A model generated the notes under the pieces. The model was not told the DNA's origin and did not search any database. It worked only from the letters and a program-made list of their open reading frames with translations. The position numbers and the translations under genes are program-made. A DNA stretch of 64,000 nucleotides, from the NCBI GenBank assembly GCA_002350845.1, contig DEFL01000009.1:1-64000 (forward strand). The letters are read 5' to 3'. Positions within the stretch are counted from its first letter, which is position 1. Every line of letters begins with the position of its first letter. This document shows, piece by piece, positions 25,901-34,141 of the stretch. This stretch comes from Christensenella sp. UBA2853 (GTDB lineage Bacteria > Bacillota > Clostridia > Christensenellales > Aristaeellaceae).

Positions 25901-26956
25901 TCAGATTCCTTTCCTGGTCAGCCTTTTCTGGAGGCGATCATAGCGGTATTGTAACGCATTTCTGGTTTCTTGTACAGTGGCCGGGTCCATCAGCGACGGC
26001 TCTGCAAGGAGAAACAGTGCTTTGCGTGTCATTTCCAGCGCCTGGGGAAGATTGCACTCCACATGCTCGTAATACTTGGCAAGCGCGATATAGGGCTCTA
26101 CACCGCCCTCTTTTCTGGAAATCATATCCAGATAAATCTGCCGGGCATGTTCGATCTGGCCATCCCGCCGATGGGATGCCGCCAGGCGCAGCTGCGAGGA
26201 TGAATGCAGTTTGCCGGCAGGCACAAGCCGGAAAACACGCCTGGACTCGGATGCGTGATGCTCCTTCTCAAGGGCTGCGCCCATGGAGAACAGGTCTTCC
26301 TGAAAAGAGATTTGTTCGGGCTGAGCATACTGTGCGCACAGATGGCTGAGGAGAAGCAGCATGCTGGCCACGTCCTGCTCATTATGGGTCAGAACATCGT
26401 CCAGAAGCGCAAATTCACCGGTTTTGAGAAACCGGAAAAAGCGGTCAGGCGCTTCGCTGCCGGGCAGGTCCCCTGTACGGGGAATCCCCAGCACTTCTGT
26501 TTCAATACGGCTCAGGCGGCACTGGGAGAGCCGGAGTTTATAGATCCTCCTGGCGATGGGCAGAAGGTCAATGTGCGGGAGATCCAGGCAGTCCGGATTG
26601 ATGCGGTTCATGAGAAAACGCGTCCGAAGCAGCGGTATATCAAAGGTCTTTCCGTTGAAGGTGCAGATCAGATCACTTTCAAGGATCTGTTCGCGGACTT
26701 TTTCCAGCATGAACCGTTCTTCGGGATAGTCGCGCATGACATACTGCGTTACAGCGAATCCCTCGGATGTCATCCGCCCGATTCCAATTTCAAAAGCGAC
26801 TGTGCCGGCTCCTCCGCCCAGGCCGGTTGTTTCAGTGTCAAGGAAGAGAATGCGCCGTGGATTGAGCGGATCCGGCATCTCTTCATGCTGCATGAGCATC
26901 AGCGGATGACGGGTCAGTGCGGACAGTTCAGGGAATTCATGGGTCGGACGGATCAC
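25901..26956 (-). CDS. mrfB: MrfB/YprB-type DEDD exonuclease with C-terminal TPR
   Basis: An exonuclease of the RNase H fold. The DEDD motifs are visible: FLDTETTGLGGGAG, TFNGKTFDIPLL, and HNEQDVASMLLL. In Bacillus subtilis MrfA (helicase) and MrfB (nuclease) repair mitomycin C damage independently of UvrA; the same pair is adjacent here. The tail adds TPR-like helices (residues 240-340). The first conventional start is GTG at 26956 (351 residues), but it has no ribosome binding site. The same frame stays open to the mrfA stop, and a perfect GGGAGG lies 8 bases before an ATC at 27052, giving 32 more residues (NLLQKLKAIESQ...). I think translation begins at ATC. Confidence 0.88.
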   Translation of the reverse strand: MIRPTHEFPELSALTRHPLMLMQHEEMPDPLNPRRILFLDTETTGLGGGAGTVAFEIGIGRMTSEGFAVTQYVMRDYPEERFMLEKVREQILESDLICTFNGKTFDIPLLRTRFLMNRINPDCLDLPHIDLLPIARRIYKLRLSQCRLSRIETEVLGIPRTGDLPGSEAPDRFFRFLKTGEFALLDDVLTHNEQDVASMLLLLSHLCAQYAQPEQISFQEDLFSMGAALEKEHHASESRRVFRLVPAGKLHSSSQLRLAASHRRDGQIEHARQIYLDMISRKEGGVEPYIALAKYYEHVECNLPQALEMTRKALFLLAEPSLMDPATVQETRNALQYRYDRLQKRLTRKGI

Positions 26957-27082
26957 GGTTTTTTCCCAGCAGTCAATAAACGTCTGAGCCGGTTTGCTTT
27001 CTGTCTTGACGCTCTGGGATTCAATGGCTTTGAGTTTCTGAAGAAGATTGATGCAAACCGCCTCCCTTCCGTATGCGGTGAA

Positions 27083-29365
27083 TCAATGATCAGACCGGAG
27101 GAGCATATCCCGGAGAATGCGTATCGCCGTCTCCTTGCCGTCAAGCCCTACTTCTCCGATGGGCCCCACGCAGGACGGACATCCCTGGGAACAGGTACAG
27201 CCGGTGACGATTTCAAGGCACTTTTCCAGGAGCAGACGCTGCATGGAATAGGCTTTTTGTGCAAGTCCCACGCCACCGGGATAATTGTCATAGATGATCA
27301 GGGTCGGCTTGTCCGTAATCGGACTCTTGACCTGATAAACCACACAGACATCCTGAGGGGAACACATGAGATAGAGCGGGGCAACAATGCGCAGTAGATT
27401 CGCGACGCCGAGCATGCCGTTTTTCAGCTGATCATTGTCGAAACGGCTGCAGAGATCATCCGGCAGCTTCCACCACATGGCGGTGGTATGCATGTCGGTT
27501 TCCGGCAGGCGTACGTGACCGAATCCCAGATTCTCATGGGTATCGAAACGGATTTTCTTGAACATGGTGACAAGCGCGGAGACCTTGATTTCACCCAGTG
27601 CCCGAGAGAGGCCGCCCGGCTGGTCGACTTCCTCCTCAATATCCAGAAGACTCAGGGAGATATTCAGGTCTGCATCGGTATAATAGCCGACATCCACCTG
27701 GCGGATGAATGCTTTGCAGGCATCAAAGTCGAGTTTCTCAACCTGGTACTGCATGCCCTCGTGCATATAGATTGCGTTCTCATGCAGGAGCATGGGCACA
27801 GTGAACCGGTCCATTTCACCGATTACACGGTGGTGTGCCGGATCCGTGATATCGATAATGGCAAAGTTTTCTTCTGCGGCTGAGCGCAGGGAAAGACTGG
27901 AGGCCGGGAAATCATCGGCCATCCAGTGATACCGCCCGCCGACATGCCGGAGAATATTGGAATCGGTCAGATATTCCATGAGCATATCCGGGGACGGGGC
28001 ATTGCCGAAGGCATCACCGTCTTCAAACGGAAGCTCGTAGGCAGCACACTTGAAATGGTTCAGAAGGATATAGATGTTGTCCGGATTGAGCAGGGCGTTC
28101 TCGGGTGAGCGCTTCAGGAAATAATCGGGATGTGCGACAATGTACTGATCCAGCGCCGAGGAATTGGCCACGAAAAAGACGATGGAACTCGCCTTGCGTC
28201 TGCCCGCGCGTCCGGCCTGCTGCCATGCGCTTGCGATGGTGCCGGGATATCCGCACAGAACGCAGGCATCGAGCGCACCGATATCAATGCCCAGCTCGAG
28301 TGCGTTGGTCGAGACCACAGCGTCCACTTTGCCCTCCCGCAGACCGCGTTCAATCTCATGCCGGGTTGTGGGAAGATAGCCTCCGCGGTAGCCGCGTACG
28401 CGTCCTGCATTGCCCAGAGGATCACGGACCATGTCCTTGAGATAACGGGTGAGTACTTCAACAACCAGACGGCTTCGGGCAAATGTGATCGCCTGAATGC
28501 CGTTCTTGAGCAGCATGCCTGAGATATTGCGCACTTCGCCCATAGCACCTTTGCGGATGCCGAGCTGCTGATTGATGACCGGGGGATTATAAAAGACAAA
28601 GTGACGCTTGCCCATCGGCGCTCCGTTGTCGTCGATCAGCTCGATGGGGCGGCCGGTCAGGGTTTCTGCCAGTTCTTTGGGATTGGCGATGGTCGCGGAA
28701 CAGAGGATGAACTGAGGGTGGCTCCCGTAAAAATCACACAGCCGGATCAGGCGCCGAAGCACATTGGCAAGATTGGATCCAAACACGCCGCGATAGGTAT
28801 GGATTTCATCAATGACGATGTAGCGGAGATTCTCAAAGAGCTTCACCCATTTGGTATGATGGGGAAGAATGCCGGAATGCAGCATATCCGGATTGGTCAC
28901 CACAATGTGACCGGCCTGACGGACCGCCTTTCTCGCCGCGCCGGGCGTATCTCCATCATAGGTGTATGTCTTGATATCGGCACCGGAAAGCTGGATCAGA
29001 TCATACAGTTCATTGACCTGGTCCGAGGACAGCGCTTTGGTTGGAAACAGATACAGGGCACGGGTGTCCGGATTGCGCAGGATGGCCGAAAGAATCGGCA
29101 GATTATAGCACATGGTTTTTCCGGATGCGGTCGGGGTGACAACGACCACATCATGCCCGTCAAGAATCTCACGGACAGCATGCGCCTGATGCGTATACAG
29201 GGAATGAATGCCGCGCTTTTCCAGAACAGGGATGAGGCGGGCATCAAGCTGGGATGGGAAGTCTGCATAGCGTGCTTCACGCGCCGGGAGTTCTTCCCAT
29301 CGGACAACATTTTCCATAAACTCCGGATCTTTCCGAAGGACATCTGCCAACTGATCGACATTCAT
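27083..29365 (-). CDS. mrfA: MrfA/YprA-type DEAD/DEAH helicase with zinc-binding C-terminus
   Basis: A 760-residue 3'-5' DNA helicase. Walker A is TPTASGKT (77-84), the Walker B box is DEIH (about 186-189), then SATIANPKELAE and the C-terminal helicase lobe with STNALELGIDIGALD and QQAGRAGRR. The C-terminal DUF1998-type region ends with four cysteines in CTCSQGCPSC (about 723-732), the metal site found in MrfA. Such helicases work with the MrfB nuclease in DNA repair. AAGGTGG precedes the ATG at 29365; the frame extends to 29407 without a binding site. A good promoter lies about 48 bases upstream, so mrfA heads the operon with mrfB, TPR and lepB. Confidence 0.93.
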   Translation of the reverse strand: MNVDQLADVLRKDPEFMENVVRWEELPAREARYADFPSQLDARLIPVLEKRGIHSLYTHQAHAVREILDGHDVVVVTPTASGKTMCYNLPILSAILRNPDTRALYLFPTKALSSDQVNELYDLIQLSGADIKTYTYDGDTPGAARKAVRQAGHIVVTNPDMLHSGILPHHTKWVKLFENLRYIVIDEIHTYRGVFGSNLANVLRRLIRLCDFYGSHPQFILCSATIANPKELAETLTGRPIELIDDNGAPMGKRHFVFYNPPVINQQLGIRKGAMGEVRNISGMLLKNGIQAITFARSRLVVEVLTRYLKDMVRDPLGNAGRVRGYRGGYLPTTRHEIERGLREGKVDAVVSTNALELGIDIGALDACVLCGYPGTIASAWQQAGRAGRRKASSIVFFVANSSALDQYIVAHPDYFLKRSPENALLNPDNIYILLNHFKCAAYELPFEDGDAFGNAPSPDMLMEYLTDSNILRHVGGRYHWMADDFPASSLSLRSAAEENFAIIDITDPAHHRVIGEMDRFTVPMLLHENAIYMHEGMQYQVEKLDFDACKAFIRQVDVGYYTDADLNISLSLLDIEEEVDQPGGLSRALGEIKVSALVTMFKKIRFDTHENLGFGHVRLPETDMHTTAMWWKLPDDLCSRFDNDQLKNGMLGVANLLRIVAPLYLMCSPQDVCVVYQVKSPITDKPTLIIYDNYPGGVGLAQKAYSMQRLLLEKCLEIVTGCTCSQGCPSCVGPIGEVGLDGKETAIRILRDMLLRSDH

Positions 29366-29412
29366 GTTCGTTCCACCTTGATTGTATGCTTTGAAAAAAG
29401 AAATCAAAACTC

Positions 29413-29441
29413 ATTATACTGACTTTGCAATGGCAGTGCAA
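29413..29441 (-). promoter_or_regulatory. Promoter of the mrfA-mrfB-TPR-lepB operon
   Basis: On the minus strand: TTGCAC (29441-29436), 17-base spacer, consensus TATAAT (29418-29413). Confidence 0.82.
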
Positions 29442-29490
29442 CCGTAAAGCCCCTCCGTGCTGACACACGGAAATCACAGAAAAACGCACA

Positions 29491-29518
29491 GAAAAAGCTT
29501 CCGCTGCCGGAAGCTTTT
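29491..29518 (-). terminator. Terminator of serS
   Basis: On the minus strand, GCTTCC and GGAAGC, extended by flanking A/T pairs, form a stem ending in TTTTTC. It starts 9 bases past the serS stop. Confidence 0.85.
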
Positions 29519-29526
29519 CCAGAAAG

Positions 29527-30807
29527 TTATCCGATATATTCCTTGCCGCCCATATACATGCGCAGAGCCTCGGGAATGCGGATTCTGCCGTCAGCCTGGA
29601 GGTTGTTTTCCAGGAAGGCGATGAGCATGCGGGGCGGTGCAACACAGGTATTGTTGAGGGTATGGGCGAGATACTTTTTGCCGTCCTTGCCCTTGACACG
29701 GATCTGCAGGCGGCGGGCCTGAGCATCGCCGAGATTGGAGCAGGAACCGACTTCGAAATACTTCTTCTGACGGGGACTCCAGGCTTCGACATCCAGGGAC
29801 TTGACCTTGAGATCAGCAAGGTCACCGGAGCAGCATTCCAGCGTGCGGACAGGAATATCCAGCGTGCGGAAGAAATCCACGGTATTCTGCCAGAGGCGGT
29901 CAAACCACATGGGGCTTTCTTCGGGACGGCAGACAACGATCATTTCCTGCTTTTCAAACTGGTGAATGCGGTATACACCGCGCTCTTCGATGCCGTGGGC
30001 ACCGACTTCCTTGCGGAAGCAGGGAGAATAGCTGGTCAGCGTGAGCGGCAGTTTTTCTTCGTCAAGAATGGTATCAATAAAGCGGCCGATCATGGAGTGC
30101 TCGGAGGTGCCGATGAGATACAGATCTTCACCCTCGATCTTGTACATCATATTCTCCATCTCAGCAAAGGACATTACGCCGTTGACGACATCGGAATGGA
30201 TCATGAACGGAGGAATGACATAGGTAAAGCCACGGTCGATCATAAAGTCGCGGCTGTAGGAGAGGATGGCACTGTGCAGGCGGGCAATATCACCGACCAG
30301 ATAGTAGAAACCATTGCCGGATGTGCGGCGGGCTGCATCGAGATCAATGCCTCCGAGGCGCTCCATGATGTCGACGTGATAAGGAATTTCATAATCCGGC
30401 ACGACGGGTTCGCCGAAACGCTCAATCTCAACGTTCTCGGAGTCATCTTTGCCGATCGGGACGGAAGGATCAATGATGTTCGGGATCACCATCATGCGCT
30501 TTTTCACTTCAGCCTGAAGTTCCTGTTCCTTGACTTCAAGGGCTTCCAGTTCAGAAGCGATCTCGGCTACGCGGGCCTTGGTCTTTTCGGCTTCTTCAAC
30601 CTGACCTTTTCCGATCAGTCCGCCGATCTGCTTGGAAAGGACCTTGCGCTGATTGCGCAGTGCATCAGCCTGCTGCTGTGCCTCACGGTACGCCTTATCC
30701 AGTTCGATGACTTCATCGACCAGCGGCAGTTTCTGATCCTGAAACTTTTTACGGATGTTTTCGCGCACTTTTTCCGGATCATTGCGCAGAAGGGAAATGT
30801 CCAGCAT
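29527..30807 (-). CDS. serS: Serine--tRNA ligase
   Basis: Charges tRNA-Ser (and tRNA-Sec where present) with serine. The 426-residue class II synthetase has an N-terminal coiled-coil arm that grips the tRNA extra arm (about residues 30-100, charged heptads such as YREAQQQADALRNQRKVLSK), then the catalytic core with TSEHSMIGRF, the motif 2 loop CFRKEVGAHGIEERGVYRIH, and motif 3 LNNTCVAPPRMLIAFLENN. GAGGAGG lies 8 bases before the ATG. Expression is under a T-box riboswitch directly upstream; tRNA-Ser itself lies 20 kb away in the window. Confidence 0.97.
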   Translation of the reverse strand: MLDISLLRNDPEKVRENIRKKFQDQKLPLVDEVIELDKAYREAQQQADALRNQRKVLSKQIGGLIGKGQVEEAEKTKARVAEIASELEALEVKEQELQAEVKKRMMVIPNIIDPSVPIGKDDSENVEIERFGEPVVPDYEIPYHVDIMERLGGIDLDAARRTSGNGFYYLVGDIARLHSAILSYSRDFMIDRGFTYVIPPFMIHSDVVNGVMSFAEMENMMYKIEGEDLYLIGTSEHSMIGRFIDTILDEEKLPLTLTSYSPCFRKEVGAHGIEERGVYRIHQFEKQEMIVVCRPEESPMWFDRLWQNTVDFFRTLDIPVRTLECCSGDLADLKVKSLDVEAWSPRQKKYFEVGSCSNLGDAQARRLQIRVKGKDGKKYLAHTLNNTCVAPPRMLIAFLENNLQADGRIRIPEALRMYMGGKEYIG

Positions 30808-30835
30808 GTTCCATGCCTCCTCAATTTCTTTGGCG

Positions 30836-31060
30836 GCCGTAAAAAGAGCTTCCGCCCCCTGTCCGGGGCGAGAAGCTCTCGCGGTACCACCCAGTTTGTC
30901 TGCCTGGCAGACCTCATCTGTGCTGTATGGGGCACACCCCGCAGATTCGTCATCTGCTTCCTCAGGGAGGGAAATTCAGCCGGCATTCCTTGCCTCGCAC
31001 CACCCGGCAAGTCTCTGAAGAAAGCATGGACAGAACCGTTCCCGTCACAGGAAATGTACA
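30836..31060 (-). promoter_or_regulatory. T-box riboswitch of serS
   Basis: The minus-strand leader contains the T-box sequence TGGGTGGTACCGCG (30893-30880) and a terminator (GAGCTTC with GAAGCTC, GC-rich, then TTTTT, 30841-30878). Upstream is a stem I with AGAGACTTGCC and the GGGTGGTGCGAGGCAAG apical region. A UCC serine codon lies in the likely specifier loop (around 30966-30973), but the exact triplet is not certain. Uncharged tRNA-Ser should pair with it and prevent termination. Confidence 0.93.
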
Positions 31061-31065
31061 GGGGG

Positions 31066-31094
31066 ATTATACAGCCATACGACGGGCATTGCAA
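31066..31094 (-). promoter_or_regulatory. Promoter of the serS T-box transcript
   Basis: On the minus strand: TTGCAA (31094-31089), 17-base spacer, TATAAT (31071-31066). Confidence 0.85.
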
Positions 31095-31141
31095 GCGGGT
31101 TTTTCAGCGGAATTTCCCGTCTTGCCTGCCTTTCGGATCAG

Positions 31142-31172
31142 AAAAACAGCCGGCCGTGAGACCGGCCGGCTG
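31142..31172 (-). terminator. Terminator of the HerA-like ATPase gene
   Basis: On the minus strand, CAGCCGGCCGG and CCGGCTG-type arms form a stem of at least 9 bp followed by TTTTT. Confidence 0.9.
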
Positions 31173-31191
31173 TCAAAGAGGCAATCCTTGA

Positions 31192-33195
31192 TTACTTTTT
31201 CTTTCCGGTTCCGAAGATACCCTGAATGCCGCCGAGAATACCGCGGGTAATGGTACGGGTGACTTCGCGCGTGGCCGTGGAAAGTGCGGTATTCTGAATC
31301 CGCCCGATCACGGAATCATTCTTGCGTGCGCGTTCGGCTCTTTCCTCACGCAGTTCTTCAGCCCTCTTGCGGCGCTCTTCGGCAATCCTGTCCTTTTCAG
31401 CCTTTTCAGCGGCCTTGCGCTGCTTCTCGGCTTCTTTCTCGGCTGCGGCAGCCGCCTTGGGATCGACGACAGCGGAGTTTTCAGGCTGCACGGGGATCAG
31501 CTTTCCGGTTGCCGGGTCTCTCATCATCTTGACCATCTTCTGGACATACTGACCGCTGGCAGTGTCATAGATCAGCACCGGCATTTCAACCGCTTCGGGA
31601 ACAACAGGTGCGGATTCCTGCACCTGAAGGACCGGGGCCTGAGCCTGGGCGGGAGACGGAGCAGTGGTGGTAAACGGCTTGACTTCAAGCGCGGGGATTT
31701 CCTGCTTGACATATCCGCCGGTCGCCGGGTCATAGATCATGAAGCCCTGAGGCTTGACAGGCGCAGGGCCTGCGGCAGGAGCGGCAGGCTCCTGAACAGG
31801 CAGGGTCGTATCCGGGGAATACACGAGGCTGGGGGCTTCCTCGGCGGGAGCGGCAGCTGCATCCGGATTATAGACAAGGCTGGGAATGTCGGACACGTCA
31901 CCGGAAAGGGCAGATGCCATATCGCTTTCAAGCATCTCATAAGCGCTGACCCGATCCAGGACCTGCTCATAAATGCCATAATACGGACTGGTTTCTATGC
32001 AGGTCTGGCGCAGTGCTTCGTCAATGGCGCCGATATAGGACTGCGGCGGGAGAATGGTGGCGCGCTCAACGATGCAGGGGGCGCCCTTGCTGTCAAGGAA
32101 GGAGATCAGTGCTTCGCCGGTCTGAAGCGCCTGAATGGCGGCCTCGGTATCAAATGCCGGATTGGCACGGAAGGTCTGAGCAGCGACCTTGACCGCTTTC
32201 TGGTCCATGGGGGTGTAGGCTCTGAGCGCATGCTGAATCCGGTTGCCCAGCTGACCGAGCACGGTCATGGGAATATCCGACGGGGACTGGGAGATAAAGA
32301 AGATACCGACACCCTTGGAGCGAATCAGGCGGACCACCTGTTCGACCTTTTCCAGCAGGGATTTGGAGCAGTTGTTGAAGAGCAGATGGGCTTCATCAAA
32401 GAAGAAGACCATGCGCGGCTTCGCAAGATCGCCGGCTTCCGGCAGGCGCTCATAGAGCTCAGAAAGAAGCCAGAGCAGGAAAGTGGAATACATGGTGGGA
32501 TTGCGGAAGAGGCGGTCGGCAGCCAGAATATTGATGTTGCCGCGTCCATCCTCATCTGTGCCCATCCAGTCATCCATGTTCAGAGCTGGTTCACCGAAGA
32601 AGCGGTCGCCGCCCTGATCTTCAAGAACGGCAACAGCGCGCTGAATCGCGCCGATGGAAGCGGTGGATACATTGCCGTATTCCAGCGTGTAGTCGCGGGC
32701 ATGCTCGCCCACATATTTCAGCATGGCCTTCAGGTCCTTGATATCCAGAAGGAGCATGTTTTCACGGTCAGCAATGCGGAAGACGATATTGAGAACGCCG
32801 GTCTGGGTATCATTCAGTCCGAGCATTCTTCCCAAAAGGACAGGTCCCATGGTGGAGACTGTGGCGCGCACAGGATGACCCTGCTCGCCGTAGACATCCC
32901 AGAACACAGCAGGGAATGAACGGAACTGGAAACCGGGAACGCCGCACTGTGTGAGACGCTCGGAAATCTTGGAAGAGTTTTCTCCCATCTTGACCATGCC
33001 ACTCAGGTCGCCCTTGACATCGGCAAGGAAGACCGGTACGCCCATGGAAGAGAAACCTTCAGCGAGCACCTGCAGTGTAACGGTTTTTCCGGTTCCGGTG
33101 GCGCCTGTGATCAGACCGTGACGGTTGGCCATCTCAGGAAGAAGACATACAGCTTTGCTGCTGCTTCCAAGCCAGATTGTATTCTCATATAACAT
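31192..33195 (-). CDS. HerA-like helicase/ATPase (DUF853, YjgR-like) with repeat-bearing tail
   Basis: A 667-residue cytoplasmic P-loop ATPase of the HerA/FtsK group. Walker A is GATGTGKT (31-38); Walker B is MVFFFDEAHLLF; the arginine-rich LGNRIQHALRAYTP and HerA C-terminal motifs follow. YjgR-type proteins have no settled function. The last 230 residues are unusual: a Pro/Ala-rich stretch with repeated short units (SLVYNPD, SLVYSPD, FMIYDPATGGYV, VLIYDTASGQYV, MRDPATGKLI), then a highly charged helix rich in Glu/Lys/Arg and a glycine-rich end (GILGGIQGIFG). The ATG at 33195 follows AAGGGGG; an upstream extension to 33228 has no binding site. Confidence 0.88.
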   Translation of the reverse strand: MLYENTIWLGSSSKAVCLLPEMANRHGLITGATGTGKTVTLQVLAEGFSSMGVPVFLADVKGDLSGMVKMGENSSKISERLTQCGVPGFQFRSFPAVFWDVYGEQGHPVRATVSTMGPVLLGRMLGLNDTQTGVLNIVFRIADRENMLLLDIKDLKAMLKYVGEHARDYTLEYGNVSTASIGAIQRAVAVLEDQGGDRFFGEPALNMDDWMGTDEDGRGNINILAADRLFRNPTMYSTFLLWLLSELYERLPEAGDLAKPRMVFFFDEAHLLFNNCSKSLLEKVEQVVRLIRSKGVGIFFISQSPSDIPMTVLGQLGNRIQHALRAYTPMDQKAVKVAAQTFRANPAFDTEAAIQALQTGEALISFLDSKGAPCIVERATILPPQSYIGAIDEALRQTCIETSPYYGIYEQVLDRVSAYEMLESDMASALSGDVSDIPSLVYNPDAAAAPAEEAPSLVYSPDTTLPVQEPAAPAAGPAPVKPQGFMIYDPATGGYVKQEIPALEVKPFTTTAPSPAQAQAPVLQVQESAPVVPEAVEMPVLIYDTASGQYVQKMVKMMRDPATGKLIPVQPENSAVVDPKAAAAAEKEAEKQRKAAEKAEKDRIAEERRKRAEELREERAERARKNDSVIGRIQNTALSTATREVTRTITRGILGGIQGIFGTGKKK

Positions 33196-33237
33196 ATGAA
33201 AAACCCCCTTATTATATGCCATTTGCACTTAATCTGT

Positions 33238-33266
33238 ATTCTACACAGAAACTGTGATTCCGTCAA
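33238..33266 (-). promoter_or_regulatory. Promoter of the HerA-like ATPase gene
   Basis: On the minus strand: TTGACG (33266-33261), 17-base spacer, TAGAAT (33243-33238). Confidence 0.75.
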
Positions 33267-33365
33267 TGAAGTCACGCAAAATGAGCCTGCCAAATTAACG
33301 CAGAAGCGGGAGGACGCATTCGAAGAATGGAAGAAATGGGATGACAACGGATGAAATGAGAACGC

Positions 33366-33394
33366 TTGCAATTCCTTGCGGAAAGATGTATGAT
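33366..33394 (+). promoter_or_regulatory. Promoter of the LbetaH-glmM-glmS operon
   Basis: TTGCAA (33366-33371), 17-base spacer, TATGAT (33389-33394). Confidence 0.75.
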
Positions 33395-33455
33395 ACATTT
33401 CGCTTTTTTTCGGCGGCATGGGCTGCTAATCAGGAAAAAGCACGGAGGAACCGGT

Positions 33456-34118
33456 TTGACCATTGCACAGTTGTATGATCTCTCTGAATCCATGGCGGGA
33501 CAGTATCTGTCTCAGTTTACATATCCCTGGGAAGCACTTGCCGGCATTAAGGACCTGATTCTCCGACTCGGGGAAACGCTTTCCGCAGACGAATATGACC
33601 AGGTTGCGGAGCATGTCTGGGTTCATAAAACAGCCAAAGTTATGCCCACAGCCTATCTCGGCGCTCCCTGCATTATCGGTGCACGCACGGAAGTGCGTCA
33701 TGGAGCCTTTATCCGGGGAAGCGCGCTGGTGGGGGAAGACTGCGTTGTGGGCAACTCGGTCGAGCTGAAGAATGTGATTCTGTTCAATCATGTTCAGGTC
33801 CCGCATTACAATTATGTGGGCGACAGCATTCTCGGCGTCTATGCCCATATGGGAGCCGGTTCGATCACATCCAATGTCAAATCGGACAAAAAACTGATTG
33901 TGATCCACGCCAAGGACGGGGACATTCCCACCGGCCTGAAGAAAACGGGTGCGTTCCTGGGAGACCATGTCGAAGTCGGCTGCAATTCCGTCCTCAATCC
34001 GGGCACGGTGATCGGACGCGGAGCCCGTGTTTATCCGCTTTCCTGCGTGCGCGGGGTGGTTCCTGCGGACAGCATCTATAAACACCAGGGCGAAGTGGCC
34101 CTGATTGAGAAAGACTGA
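33456..34118 (+). CDS. Left-handed beta-helix protein (GlmU acetyltransferase-like)
   Basis: A 220-residue protein with an N-terminal helical lead (IAQLYDLSESMAGQYL) and then hexapeptide repeats of a left-handed beta-helix (AYLGAPCIIGARTEVRHGAFIRGSALVGEDCVVGNSVELKN...). It resembles the C-terminal acetyltransferase half of GlmU, including the ILFNHVQVPHYNYVGDSILG segment, but has no uridyltransferase domain. Such stand-alone proteins occur beside glmM in Clostridia; they may acetylate glucosamine-1-phosphate or act on another sugar. The TTG at 33456 is chosen because CGGAGG lies 7 bases upstream. It is first in an operon with glmM and glmS. Confidence 0.85.
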   Translation: MTIAQLYDLSESMAGQYLSQFTYPWEALAGIKDLILRLGETLSADEYDQVAEHVWVHKTAKVMPTAYLGAPCIIGARTEVRHGAFIRGSALVGEDCVVGNSVELKNVILFNHVQVPHYNYVGDSILGVYAHMGAGSITSNVKSDKKLIVIHAKDGDIPTGLKKTGAFLGDHVEVGCNSVLNPGTVIGRGARVYPLSCVRGVVPADSIYKHQGEVALIEKD

Positions 34119-34141
34119 CAGAGTACAAGGAGAAAAAAATC

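Noticed and set aside
26204..27397. 397-residue plus-strand open frame
   Set aside because: It is the opposite strand of mrfB and the end of mrfA, both of which have conserved motifs.
29662..31191. 509-residue plus-strand open frame
   Set aside because: It is the reverse of serS and its T-box leader.
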